Shown: piece by piece, positions 27,674-36,869 of the stretch
Layout: each line of letters begins with the position of its first letter
Position numbering within the stretch: the stretch's first letter is position 1
Assembly (NCBI GenBank): GCA_937139405.1
Contig: CAKZPV010000008.1
Location: forward strand, 1 to 64,000
DNA: 64,000 bases
Reading direction: 5' to 3'
Source of the DNA: an uncultured Nitrospirota bacterium
GTDB lineage: Bacteria > Nitrospirota > Nitrospiria > Nitrospirales > UBA8639
Position numbers and translations under genes: made by a program
Notes under the pieces: generated by a model
What the model saw: only the letters and a program-made list of their open reading frames with translations
The model's database searches: none
Told to the model about the DNA's origin: nothing

Positions 27674-30355
27674 TCATGATCCAACCACTTTTTTTAGATG
27701 AACGCGAGCAAGCTTGTAATAGGGTACTTGCGTTTCAGGATCGACCTTATAAGGCAATAATTGTCGTATCTCTTCATCAAAATGCTCAGGAAATGTAGCG
27801 ACCCCTTGAGGGATGCGCTCTCGAAGTCCAACAGGAGTCAGCACCTCACCTAAACTATTGCTTACCTTCACCATGTCGCCGTCACTTATACCACGCCGAG
27901 CGGCCTCCTCTGGATGCAAATAGATTTTGCCGGTGGCTTCGACTTGAAGAAGGCCTTTAGCCTTTCGCGAAAACTTCCCAGAATGAAATAATGACTGAGA
28001 AACCTGTAAGGTAATCTCATCAGTGGCTGCATCGTTTACTGGAAGTTGATACCGCGGAGCGATGTCGCGTTGATAATCGGTCGTGACATAACGAGCGATC
28101 GCCGAGGAATCAGGTTGTGCCGGCAAGGGAGCAGGACCTAACGTACGTGTGCCAGGGAGAAGGTTACGAATTTCTTTCCCAATTTCTTTTACATCCCCAT
28201 ATTCCATCGGATTATTCATCATGACCGAAAGCGCCGAAAAAATTTCCCAATCCGGTCGGCTTTCACCAACCATGTCAATAGCTGTCCGTACCGACTGGAT
28301 ATGTCCCTCCGTGTTGGTAAAGGTCCCATCTTTTTCTGCATAGGAACAGGCTGGGAGGACGACATGCGCCTTTTGCGCCGTTTCGGTAAGAAACAATTCC
28401 TGACAAACCAGAAAATCGAGCTTCTCTAAAGCCGAATGAATACCTGAGGACGGAGGCAAGGATGCTAATGGATTTTCACCAACCACGAACAAGGCTTTCA
28501 ACTTGCCTTGCTGCGCATCTTCAATCAGTTGAGGCAATGAAGAACCTGGGGTATCAGGAATGGGGCGACCCCATGCTTTCGATAAATTTTCCCGTACGGC
28601 TGGGTCTCCGAGAGATGTTCCACCGGGCAAGACCGCTCCGGTCCCACCCATTTCAAACGCGCCTTGATCATTATTCTCTTCAGCCAGGGGGGCAAGTCCA
28701 CAGCCTGGATTTGTCAACTTTCCCGTGATCAACAGGAGGTCCATCAGGTTCATGGTCATGCCAAAGCCACCTTCAGACCGCAAGACACCAGGACCAACCA
28801 ATACCACAACCTTCTTCCCTTGCCCAAACACTTGCGCAGCTTCTGTAAACAAATCTGAAGCAAGGCCCGTTTGCGCGAATATCGCGTCCCAAGAAAGAGC
28901 CTGAAGTCGAGCTGATATGGCATTAAAGTAGGCTGGAGCTTTCCCCTGAAGCTCAGCATCAAGAATTGACTGTTCCACCACAGCTTTCAATAAACCCAAA
29001 ATGGCGGTTGAAAATCCAGTTGGCTTCACACCAAGATGCTGTTGAGCGAGATTGACAATATTGCTAATGCTTCCAATGGCTGGGTTCAAGGCTTCAATGG
29101 TGATGAGCTTAGCTCCTCGTCTCTTCACAGCCTCTTTGACTTTTAATCCCGTAATAGGATTGGTTTCAGTAATGTTCGTGCCAACAAGGAGGAGAGTATC
29201 AGCCGATTCTATGTCCTCAAAACTGACCGACCAGCGATGAGTACCCTGCACACGTTGTAAGGCATGAACGCCATTCAAATGACCATACCGCGCACTGCTG
29301 TCAATTCGGTTCGTTCCAACCACACCACGCATAAACTTCTGAAAAACATAGATATCTTCATTGGTACAGCGCCCAGAGATCAGCCCACCGATCGCATCAG
29401 CACCATACTTCGCTTTGACATCCAATAATTGCTGTCCAACCAGCTCCAACGCTTCTTCCCATTGAACCGATTGAAATTCGTCCCCTTTACGAATGAGTGG
29501 TAAGGTCAATCGATCAGGATGTTCACTCACATGGTAGCCAAAATATCCTCGTGCACAGAGATCGCCATTATTCCGACCTGAACCTTGTGTGGAATTAATT
29601 TCAATGAGAGCATTGTCTTTTGTCTGAAAGGTAATTTGGCATCCATCGCCACAATACCCACAAACGGAGTCCGTCCGTTTGAGCATCCAGGGTCGAAACT
29701 CATACATCGAAAGCCGACTGGTAATCGCGCCGACAGGACAAATTTGGACGCATCCCCCACAAAACTCACAATCCAATTCGTGAGCCCCAAACGCTTTGAT
29801 TTCCGTCAACGTTCCACGTCCAGTTGGAGCTAACGCTTTCACATCCATAATTTGATCACAATAGCGAACACAGCGCATGCACTGCACGCAACGATTCATC
29901 TGCGTCTCTATGAGCGGACTAAAGTATTCTTTTGGAAACACACGTTTGAGTTCTTGGAAGCGACTGGACGTCGCGGTATATTCATGAGAAAAGTCTTGAA
30001 GATCACAACGTCCACCCTGATCGCACACAGGGCAATCTAAGGGATGATTAGCCAAAATGAAATCGAGCACCATTTTCCTGGCTTCTTGAGCTTGAACAGA
30101 AGAAGAAGATTTCACCACCATGCCTTCGGTAGCCTGCGTGCTACACGATGTCTGCAAGCGTGGCATTTTTTCGATTTCAACGAGACACATGCGACAATTG
30201 GCATCAGGCGTTAACTTGGGGTGATAACAAAAATGCGGCACCATGACCCCAACCTGTCGAGCTGCCTCAATAACCAAAGTGCCTTTCGGTACCGTGGCTG
30301 TCTGCCCATCAATAGTCAATGTGACGGTTTCGGTTGTAGTGGATGGTGTCGGCAT
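27674..30355 (-). CDS. nuoG: NADH-quinone oxidoreductase subunit G
   Basis: Large Fe-S subunit, 893 residues. The N-terminal 2Fe-2S domain has CYHPKL and CRMCLVEIE. Next come the His-Cys 4Fe-4S region HPLDCPVCDQGGRCDLQD, then CVQCMRCVRYC and CEFCGGCVQICPVGA. CGYCGDGCQI marks an N7-type 4Fe-4S site and opens the molybdopterin-oxidoreductase-like part, which continues to the end without catalytic Mo ligands being evident. The start at 30355, 10 bases after nuoF, matches the family; an upstream frame runs into nuoF. The presence of N7 cysteines resembles E. coli and Thermus rather than mitochondrial versions. Confidence 0.95.
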   Translation of the reverse strand: MPTPSTTTETVTLTIDGQTATVPKGTLVIEAARQVGVMVPHFCYHPKLTPDANCRMCLVEIEKMPRLQTSCSTQATEGMVVKSSSSVQAQEARKMVLDFILANHPLDCPVCDQGGRCDLQDFSHEYTATSSRFQELKRVFPKEYFSPLIETQMNRCVQCMRCVRYCDQIMDVKALAPTGRGTLTEIKAFGAHELDCEFCGGCVQICPVGAITSRLSMYEFRPWMLKRTDSVCGYCGDGCQITFQTKDNALIEINSTQGSGRNNGDLCARGYFGYHVSEHPDRLTLPLIRKGDEFQSVQWEEALELVGQQLLDVKAKYGADAIGGLISGRCTNEDIYVFQKFMRGVVGTNRIDSSARYGHLNGVHALQRVQGTHRWSVSFEDIESADTLLLVGTNITETNPITGLKVKEAVKRRGAKLITIEALNPAIGSISNIVNLAQQHLGVKPTGFSTAILGLLKAVVEQSILDAELQGKAPAYFNAISARLQALSWDAIFAQTGLASDLFTEAAQVFGQGKKVVVLVGPGVLRSEGGFGMTMNLMDLLLITGKLTNPGCGLAPLAEENNDQGAFEMGGTGAVLPGGTSLGDPAVRENLSKAWGRPIPDTPGSSLPQLIEDAQQGKLKALFVVGENPLASLPPSSGIHSALEKLDFLVCQELFLTETAQKAHVVLPACSYAEKDGTFTNTEGHIQSVRTAIDMVGESRPDWEIFSALSVMMNNPMEYGDVKEIGKEIRNLLPGTRTLGPAPLPAQPDSSAIARYVTTDYQRDIAPRYQLPVNDAATDEITLQVSQSLFHSGKFSRKAKGLLQVEATGKIYLHPEEAARRGISDGDMVKVSNSLGEVLTPVGLRERIPQGVATFPEHFDEEIRQLLPYKVDPETQVPYYKLARVHLKKVVGS

Positions 30356-30365
30356 ATTGTGTGAC

Positions 30366-31673
30366 TCAATGGGTAAAGACAGGAATCTCTTTACTCTGAG
30401 GCCTCGTGGCTTCAGCCTCACGAATGAGTTCTTCATATTCATGACGAAAATATTTCAGGGTACTTTGAATAGGACCCACCTCGGCTTCACCAAACGCACA
30501 AATCGTCCGACCCGCAATATTTTTGCAAAGTTCATCTAAGAGATCTAAATCACCTTGACGGCCTTGTTTATTCCATATCCGCTGAAGAATTTGGGTCAAC
30601 CACGAACTGCCTTCTCGACAGGGTGTACATTTCCCACAAGATTCATGATAGAAAAATTCCATGAGCCGTAACGCTGCCCAAACCATACTTGTGCCTTCTT
30701 CCATCACGGTCACACCGCCAGACCCTAGCATGGACCCGGCCATTGCCACCGCCTCAAAATCCATTTTTACATCCAAATGCTCAGGTGTCAGAAATGGCGC
30801 TGAAGCCCCGCCGGGGATAAACGCTTTCAGCGGTTTATCCGAACGCATACCCCCACCCACATCATAAATGAATTCCCGAAAAGGCATACCCATGGGTACC
30901 TCATAATTACCCGGACGATTCACATGGCCACTCAGACAAAAAATTCTGGTCCCACAACTTTTCGGAGGAGAACCTATGCCGGCAAACCATTCACCACCTT
31001 TATTCATAATATGGGGAATGTTCGCCATGGTTTCCACATTATTGACCACCGTCGGCTTTTGGTAGAGGCCATGGGTCGCCGGAAAGGGCGGCTTAAATCG
31101 AGGCTGGCCACGCTTCCCTTCTAATGATTCCAGCAAAGCCGTTTCCTCACCACAGATATACGCGCCTGCGCCCGCATGTACAAAAATATTAATGGTTCTT
31201 CCAGTTCCTAGAACATTCTCTCCTAGATATCCGGCAGCTTTGGCTTCCTGAACCGCCTTCTCTAAAATTTTGGCCCCTAGCCGAAACTCTCCACGAATAT
31301 ATACATAAGACGTTTCCGCACCAATAGCGAAACACGTAATGGCCATGCCTTCCAACATTTGATGCGGGTCTCGTTCCATTAATTGTCGGTCTTTAAACGT
31401 GCCAGGCTCGCTTTCGTCAGCATTGCAACAGAGATATTTTGGCCCAGGATGGTCTTTGGGAATGAAGCCCCATTTCACTCCAGTGGGAAAACCGGCGCCT
31501 CCCCGCCCCCGCAAACTGGACTTTTTCACTTCTTCAATCACCTGATCCGGTTGCATGTCTTTCAGGACTTTTCGAAGCGCTTGATATCCACCAGCTCGCT
31601 CATAATCTTCCAGCGACCCGGAATAACCAGGCTGTTCCATATTCTTCAAAAGGATTGTTTCGTATTGCGCCAT
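30366..31673 (-). CDS. nuoF: NADH-quinone oxidoreductase subunit F (NADH- and FMN-binding)
   Basis: Electron entry subunit, 435 residues. The FMN/NADH-binding stretch SLRGRGGAGFPTGVKWGF, the NADH site GAGAYICGEETALLESLEG and the N3 cluster ESCGKCTPCREGS are all intact. The ATG at 31673 gives the family start, 19 bases after the nuoE stop. A longer frame upstream overlaps nuoE and is not used. Confidence 0.97.
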   Translation of the reverse strand: MAQYETILLKNMEQPGYSGSLEDYERAGGYQALRKVLKDMQPDQVIEEVKKSSLRGRGGAGFPTGVKWGFIPKDHPGPKYLCCNADESEPGTFKDRQLMERDPHQMLEGMAITCFAIGAETSYVYIRGEFRLGAKILEKAVQEAKAAGYLGENVLGTGRTINIFVHAGAGAYICGEETALLESLEGKRGQPRFKPPFPATHGLYQKPTVVNNVETMANIPHIMNKGGEWFAGIGSPPKSCGTRIFCLSGHVNRPGNYEVPMGMPFREFIYDVGGGMRSDKPLKAFIPGGASAPFLTPEHLDVKMDFEAVAMAGSMLGSGGVTVMEEGTSMVWAALRLMEFFYHESCGKCTPCREGSSWLTQILQRIWNKQGRQGDLDLLDELCKNIAGRTICAFGEAEVGPIQSTLKYFRHEYEELIREAEATRPQSKEIPVFTH

Positions 31674-31692
31674 GACTCTATTCCAAATGTAT

Positions 31693-32223
31693 CTACCTAG
31701 ATTTCCCCGAGGTCGTAGGGAACATAAAGGGCCCACTCTTAAGATGACAATTTCCATCTCTTGCCAGGTCATCTAACACACGTACGACTTTTTCTTCGGT
31801 TAACTGCTCATAATAGTCATCATTAACTTGCATCATGGGGCCGGTCCCACAGGAGCCAAGGCATTCTACGACACTGAGGGTGAAATTATTATCGGCCGTC
31901 GTTTGTCCAGGTACAATATTCAGTTTCTTTGAAATCCATGTGACCACATCATCTGACCGAACTAAGGCACACATGAGAGATTTGCAGACTTGCAGATGAA
32001 ATTTCCCAATCGGCTTGAGATTGAACATCGTATAAAAGGTGACGGTCTCAAACACCTGAGGAGGTGTGAGCTCCAAGACTTTCGCGATATCTCGCATGGC
32101 AGGCTCACTCACAAATCCTTCCTCGCGTTGCGCTAAATTCAATAGCGGGAGAAGCGCTGAGCGTTTCACCGGATAGCGAGAAAGAATCTCCTCAACTTCA
32201 TCTTTGAATTTCTCTAACAGCAT
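31693..32223 (-). CDS. nuoE: NADH-quinone oxidoreductase subunit E (2Fe-2S)
   Basis: Thioredoxin-like 2Fe-2S subunit (176 residues) that pairs with NuoF. The four ligands are C80 and C85 (VCKSLMC) and C121 and C125 (ECLGSCG). The helical N-terminus reads SALLPLLNLAQREEGFVSEPAM. It lies about 90 AT-rich bases after nuoCD. Confidence 0.96.
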   Translation of the reverse strand: MLLEKFKDEVEEILSRYPVKRSALLPLLNLAQREEGFVSEPAMRDIAKVLELTPPQVFETVTFYTMFNLKPIGKFHLQVCKSLMCALVRSDDVVTWISKKLNIVPGQTTADNNFTLSVVECLGSCGTGPMMQVNDDYYEQLTEEKVVRVLDDLARDGNCHLKSGPFMFPTTSGKSR

Positions 32224-32315
32224 AAAAATTCGTTCACATTCTTACTTAAATATTTTGATCTTCTATCTTTATCCTATTCTTACTTCTTACTTACCCATTA
32301 CTAATCACTTCCCTA

Positions 32316-34067
32316 TTATCGATCACATTCTCCCATCACGATATCGTAGGTTCCAAAAATCGTACAAATATCTGAAATCAAATAACCCCTTGCCATATAA
32401 TCAAATGCGCCCATATGAATAAACGAAGGCGATCGAATTTTCAACCGATACGGCCGTGAACTTCCATCACTGATGAGGAAAAATCCCAATTCGCCCTTAG
32501 GCACCTCGGTACCGCAATAGGTTTCGCCTTTTGGTGGTTTGAACCCTTGAGTAAAAATAATGAAATGATGAATCAAACTTTGCATGTCTCGCATGACCTC
32601 AGGTTTTGGCGGTGGAATGACTTGAGCATCGACGGCCAAGATAGGACCCTCAGGTAACTGATCTAAACACTGCTCAATGATGCGGACACTCTGCCACATT
32701 TCTTCCATACGTACCCAATATCGGTCATAGGTATCACCGTCCTTCCCAAGCGGCACTTCCCATTCCACGCGATCATACACCCCGTATGGTTCGAGTTTAC
32801 GAATGTCATAGGCAACGCCTGAACCACGCAGCACCGGACCTGTGAGGCCAAAGTTGATCGCATCCTCTCCTGAAATGACCGCCACTCCTTTAGTCCGTGC
32901 TAACCAGATACGATTTTTCTGAAGAAGCGTGTCATATTCTCGAATATGGTCAGGAAACGTTTTAAAAAACTCGCGAAGGGTCGAAATAATTTCAGGCGTG
33001 AGATCCGCATCCACGCCACCAATCCGATAATAATTGAGAGTTAAGCGTGCGCCGCAGAGTTTTTCAAAGAGATCCAGCAAGACTTCGCGCTCGCGGAACG
33101 TCCAAAAAAATACAGTCATGGCGCCAATGTCCAGAGCTTGCGTCCCCAACCAAAATAAATGGCCCACAATCCGTTGCACTTCAGCAATAATCGTTCGAAC
33201 ATATTCAGCCCGCTCAGGAACCGTCATTCCAATTAATTTTTCGACTGCCCTCACATAGGCATAGTTATTGGTCATGGCGCATACATAATCCAAGCGATCA
33301 GTATGCGGCAGCACTTGCATATATGTGAGGCCTTCAGCCAATTTTTCCACACCTCGATGCAGATAGCCCAAATCCGGCATGGCTTTACTCACGCGCTCAC
33401 CATCCAGCTCCAACACCACGCGTAACACACCATGTGTGCTGGGATGCTGTGGCCCCATATTAAGGAGCATTTCCGTGGTTCGTTTCTTGTCTCCTGGACG
33501 ATCATCCGCCATAAACTGATGCCGTTGATCATCCGGTACTTCGGCTTCGGACCATTCACCGACCGGCTCATCGAGCTTGGGAAGAAAATCAAATCGGCTC
33601 CGCCACCCACGGCCTTCTGCTGGAAAATCTTTGCGCAACGGATGCCCCTCCTCATAGTCATCGGGCATTAAGATTCGGCGCAAATCGGGATGACCAATAA
33701 ATCGAATACCCATCAGGTCATAGACTTCCCGTTCTAAAAAATTGGCACCCCGCCAAATATCGCTGATCGTCTCAATTTCTGATTCTTCTTCTGACACTCG
33801 TGCCTTGATCCGAAGGCGCGTCCCGTGAGACAAAGAAAGCAACTGATAAATCACCTCAAAACGATCCTGATCATCGGGGTAATCAGCAGAACAAATATCT
33901 GTAATATGATCTAACGCCAAACGAGAATCATCATGAAGAAATTTCGCCAGCACTCGCCAGCAATCGGCTTTTACCTGAAGCCATAAATCACCGCGAACCG
34001 GATCCTGTTCAGCCGTAATCACGGCCTCCGGAAACTTAGCAACAATGGGTTCAAGAAACGGATGCAT
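32316..34067 (-). CDS. nuoCD: NADH-quinone oxidoreductase fused subunits C and D
   Basis: One 583-residue chain joins the 30-kDa NuoC domain (about 1-165, ending NFLEREVYDLMGIRFIGHPDLRRILMPDDYEEGHPLRKDFP) to the 49-kDa NuoD domain (about 200-583, starting NMGPQHPSTHGVLRVVLELDGE and ending DIVMGECDR). NuoD forms the quinone site with NuoB. The LHRG segment, which in mitochondrial NDUFS2 is near an arginine methylated by NDUFAF7, is present as LGYLHRGVEKL. The start is uncertain: ATG at 34067 or GTG at 34076, neither with a clear ribosome site. Fusion also occurs in E. coli. Confidence 0.94.
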   Translation of the reverse strand: MHPFLEPIVAKFPEAVITAEQDPVRGDLWLQVKADCWRVLAKFLHDDSRLALDHITDICSADYPDDQDRFEVIYQLLSLSHGTRLRIKARVSEEESEIETISDIWRGANFLEREVYDLMGIRFIGHPDLRRILMPDDYEEGHPLRKDFPAEGRGWRSRFDFLPKLDEPVGEWSEAEVPDDQRHQFMADDRPGDKKRTTEMLLNMGPQHPSTHGVLRVVLELDGERVSKAMPDLGYLHRGVEKLAEGLTYMQVLPHTDRLDYVCAMTNNYAYVRAVEKLIGMTVPERAEYVRTIIAEVQRIVGHLFWLGTQALDIGAMTVFFWTFREREVLLDLFEKLCGARLTLNYYRIGGVDADLTPEIISTLREFFKTFPDHIREYDTLLQKNRIWLARTKGVAVISGEDAINFGLTGPVLRGSGVAYDIRKLEPYGVYDRVEWEVPLGKDGDTYDRYWVRMEEMWQSVRIIEQCLDQLPEGPILAVDAQVIPPPKPEVMRDMQSLIHHFIIFTQGFKPPKGETYCGTEVPKGELGFFLISDGSSRPYRLKIRSPSFIHMGAFDYMARGYLISDICTIFGTYDIVMGECDR

Positions 34068-34128
34068 ATACAACACTTTATTGGGAATTGATGAAATTCA
34101 GGAAAGAAACACAAACACGAATGACAAC

Positions 34129-34608
34129 CTATTTCACAAAATATTTTTCTTGTTGAATTTTTTCTTGCAATTTAATGAGCCCGTCCATCAGCGCTTCCGG
34201 TCTAGGCGGACAGCCAGCAATATAGACATCTACAGGGACGATCTGATCCACACCCTGAACTACACTGTAACTATTATAATGATTCCCAGATGTAGCGCAG
34301 GACCCCATAGAGATGACGTATCGTGGTTCAGCCATTTGGTCATAAATTCGGCGAATCACCGGAGCCATCTTCCGGCAAACGGTCCCAGCGACGATCATCA
34401 AATCAGATTGCCGTGGGGAGGCTCGGAATACTCCTGCCCCAAACCGGTCAATGTCGTACTTCGATGAAACCGAGGCAATCATTTCAATAGCACAGCAAGC
34501 TAAACCAAACGTCATGGGCCAAAGCGCCGATTTTCGGCACCAGGCAATGCACCAATCTAAATTGGTGGTGATAATATTGGGCTCAAGCTGCCGTTCTAAA
34601 ATGCTCAT
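34129..34608 (-). CDS. nuoB: NADH-quinone oxidoreductase subunit B (N2 cluster)
   Basis: Carries the terminal 4Fe-4S cluster N2 that reduces quinone. Tandem cysteines in GLACCAIEM, the third in SMGSCATSG and the fourth in [10 protein letters not shown] are all present in 159 residues. The ATG at 34608 or a GTG two codons earlier could start it. It lies between nuoA and nuoCD. Confidence 0.96.
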   Translation of the reverse strand: MSILERQLEPNIITTNLDWCIAWCRKSALWPMTFGLACCAIEMIASVSSKYDIDRFGAGVFRASPRQSDLMIVAGTVCRKMAPVIRRIYDQMAEPRYVISMGSCATSGNHYNSYSVVQGVDQIVPVDVYIAGCPPRPEALMDGLIKLQEKIQQEKYFVK

Positions 34609-34687
34609 GTTCACACATCTAGATCCATTGGGGAGGCATTGTACTGCCTACCAGCCAGTTATGCTAGGCCTAAAGACCTATAATTCA

Positions 34688-35059
34688 TCAATCCCAGTCC
34701 AATGCCCCTTTTTTCCATGCATACCAATATCCCACGATAAGGATCGCTAAAAACAGCCCCATCTCAATCAACCCAAGTAACCCCAGCTTTTTAAACACCA
34801 CAGCCCAGGGAAACAAGAACACCACCTCGATATCAAAAATCACAAAAAGCATGGCAATGATGTAATACCGCATGGGGAACTGCACCCGGGCATCCATAAA
34901 TAAGGGACTGCCGCTTTCATACGGCAACAGCTTTTCCCGGTAGGGTCGGCTCGGTCGAAGTACCCAGCCCGCAATAATCGAACCAAGCCCAAACAGAGTT
35001 CCGAGCACCATAAAAACAATAATGGGGAGATAATTAAAAGGAACGGGTTCACTACCCAT
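34688..35059 (-). CDS. nuoA: NADH-quinone oxidoreductase subunit A
   Basis: 123-residue three-helix subunit that opens the operon. The family loop PYESGSP and the acidic helix YYIIAMLFVIFDIEVVFLFPWAV are visible. It begins 75 bases after the stop of the MidA-type methyltransferase gene on the same strand, so both may be on one transcript. Confidence 0.96.
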   Translation of the reverse strand: MGSEPVPFNYLPIIVFMVLGTLFGLGSIIAGWVLRPSRPYREKLLPYESGSPLFMDARVQFPMRYYIIAMLFVIFDIEVVFLFPWAVVFKKLGLLGLIEMGLFLAILIVGYWYAWKKGALDWD

Positions 35060-35134
35060 CAGAGAGCTCCCTACGAAATTTTTCGTGACGACGAATTAAG
35101 ACAGCCGCATGAACTGTTTCGACAAGAATTTTCA

Positions 35135-36328
35135 TTAAAGAACATCATCAAAAAATGCTCGATAGCGTAACCCTTGAAGAGACTTCGGCTCAAGCCCTTT
35201 TCGTTGAATCAAAACCTTGAATGTTGTTCCCATGCCATGTGGACGGAGCAGCTGACTCAAGGCCTGAATTTCTTTTGATTCTGGATCCTGATCCCCCACC
35301 ATCTCCTCCACGCCTAATCCCATGAGCCAATTGGCCAACGTCGTAAAACCAATAGAATTGAGTCCACCTTCTTCTCCAGCTTTGGCCAAGGCCGAAAAAT
35401 TAACGTGGGTCGTCATATCCTGTTCCCCTACCCGTTCAAAAGGATTCATGGAGACAGTATGTCGGTAATAACATAAGAAGGTTCCGTTGTTCCGCTCAGA
35501 GGCGTAATAGTCGCTTCCAGTATGACCGTAATCAACAGTTATCACAATGCCATGGCGTAACACTCGAGCCACATGAAACATCCATTGTCCAGCCGCCAAA
35601 TGCAATTCGGAGGTCTGCCCTTCATGAAATCCCACTCCATGTTGAGACATGTATTTTTCTAATGATGGAGAAGACAGGGGACCCAACCGTTTCATAAATT
35701 GTCCGTCTTCAAAATCCACCAACTCTTCCTGAAAGTGATCCGTGTTGAAACGGACACGATGAACAGGAAAGGCATCCACTAGTTCATTTGAAAACATGAC
35801 GCCAGTCACAGAATCCCCCTCCAGTTGTTCCACAGAAGATACCCAACGTAGCTGGCTCTCTCCCCTAGATCCCATGACCTCTCGAATATAAGATTCTTGA
35901 ACTGATTGAAGATACAAACTCCGCTCGACGAGAAAGTAGTTCAGCCGAGCCAGGAGGTCTGGTGCAATCTCCTCACAATATTGAAGAAAATCACCCGCAA
36001 AGGTTCCATTTCCACAACCCATCTCCACAAAAACAAAAGGAGTCGGATGACCTAACTGGGCATCAATTTCTACAACCTGACGAACCAACGTTTTCGCCAG
36101 AATCGGTGATAATTCCGGCGCAGTATAAAAATCGCCGCCCCAGCCAATTCGCTCTTGCGAAGACTGATCATGTTCAATAGCCTGGGTCATGTAATAGCCA
36201 TGTCCTTCGTGATACAACGCCAATTCCATAAAACGAGCAAAGGTCAAAGGTCCCTTAAAAGAAATTTCCTCAATAATCGCTTGGATGAGCTTGGGATTTC
36301 CGGAGAGATGTGAAAGGTCAGATGGCAC
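35135..36328 (-). CDS. SAM-dependent methyltransferase, MidA/NDUFAF7 family
   Basis: 397 residues. The start of the fold reads KGPLTFARFMELALYHEGHGYY as in the DUF185/COG1565 family, followed by GGDFYTAPELSP, the SAM-binding VFVEMGCGNGTFAGDFLQY, a GVMFSNELVDAFPVHRV segment and ITVDYGHTGSDYYA. Known from eukaryotes: NDUFAF7 symmetrically dimethylates an arginine of NDUFS2 (the NuoD homologue) early in complex I assembly. Its position directly upstream of nuoA points to the same job here; that step is inference. Translation starts at a GTG (36328) without a well-placed ribosome site. Confidence 0.87.
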   Translation of the reverse strand: MPSDLSHLSGNPKLIQAIIEEISFKGPLTFARFMELALYHEGHGYYMTQAIEHDQSSQERIGWGGDFYTAPELSPILAKTLVRQVVEIDAQLGHPTPFVFVEMGCGNGTFAGDFLQYCEEIAPDLLARLNYFLVERSLYLQSVQESYIREVMGSRGESQLRWVSSVEQLEGDSVTGVMFSNELVDAFPVHRVRFNTDHFQEELVDFEDGQFMKRLGPLSSPSLEKYMSQHGVGFHEGQTSELHLAAGQWMFHVARVLRHGIVITVDYGHTGSDYYASERNNGTFLCYYRHTVSMNPFERVGEQDMTTHVNFSALAKAGEEGGLNSIGFTTLANWLMGLGVEEMVGDQDPESKEIQALSQLLRPHGMGTTFKVLIQRKGLEPKSLQGLRYRAFFDDVL

Positions 36329-36593
36329 GAATGGACTATGGTCACTCCTTCAATATGCCTATGAGGAATCGCGTACGATACCCACCTTTAGCATTTGAAG
36401 TCAAGCAAAAAACCAGAGCAGTCAACACAAAATGGCAATAGATTCAAATAGTTAGAAGACTAAATACAGAAAATGAAAGAAGAAGCACTACAGAACACAA
36501 AGTCCATTTTCGCGTTATTAATCAAAAATTCGGGGAAGAACAACTAGCTGCCTCTTTAAGGAGACATTCAGCCTTGGGATCAAAATTCGACCC

Positions 36594-36839
36594 ATGGAAT
36601 TCCTAAGAACACAGACAAACCCCGCAGAAACAGCCCTGATCCGCTCAGGACAATTGGATTTTTTAGTTCGGAAGGACTTTCAGGCTATCATCCAAGAAGC
36701 GCAAACAGAAGAGACTCAACACATTATTCTAGACCTTAGCAAAATGTCATTTATGGATTGCGCAACCATTGGCATTTTACTGAAATCTAAGCAGGCACTT
36801 ACCAAAGCTCACATAGCCCTCTCTCATTGTACTAGATGA
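36594..36839 (+). CDS. STAS-domain protein, C-terminally short
   Basis: 81 residues that match the first two thirds of an anti-sigma-factor-antagonist (SpoIIAA-like) domain: an N-terminal strand region, IILDLSKMSFMDCATIGILLKSKQAL as the central strand-helix, then KAHIAL before an early stop. Usual domains run to about 100-110 residues, so the last strand and helix are missing. The usual phosphorylatable D-S-S/T-G loop reads D-C-A-T. Either a degraded gene or a minimal form; no frame continues the domain within the 30 bases left before secA ends. Confidence 0.6.
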   Translation: MEFLRTQTNPAETALIRSGQLDFLVRKDFQAIIQEAQTEETQHIILDLSKMSFMDCATIGILLKSKQALTKAHIALSHCTR

Positions 36840-36869
36840 GAAGAAAGATTCATCGCTTAGAAGGAAGCC

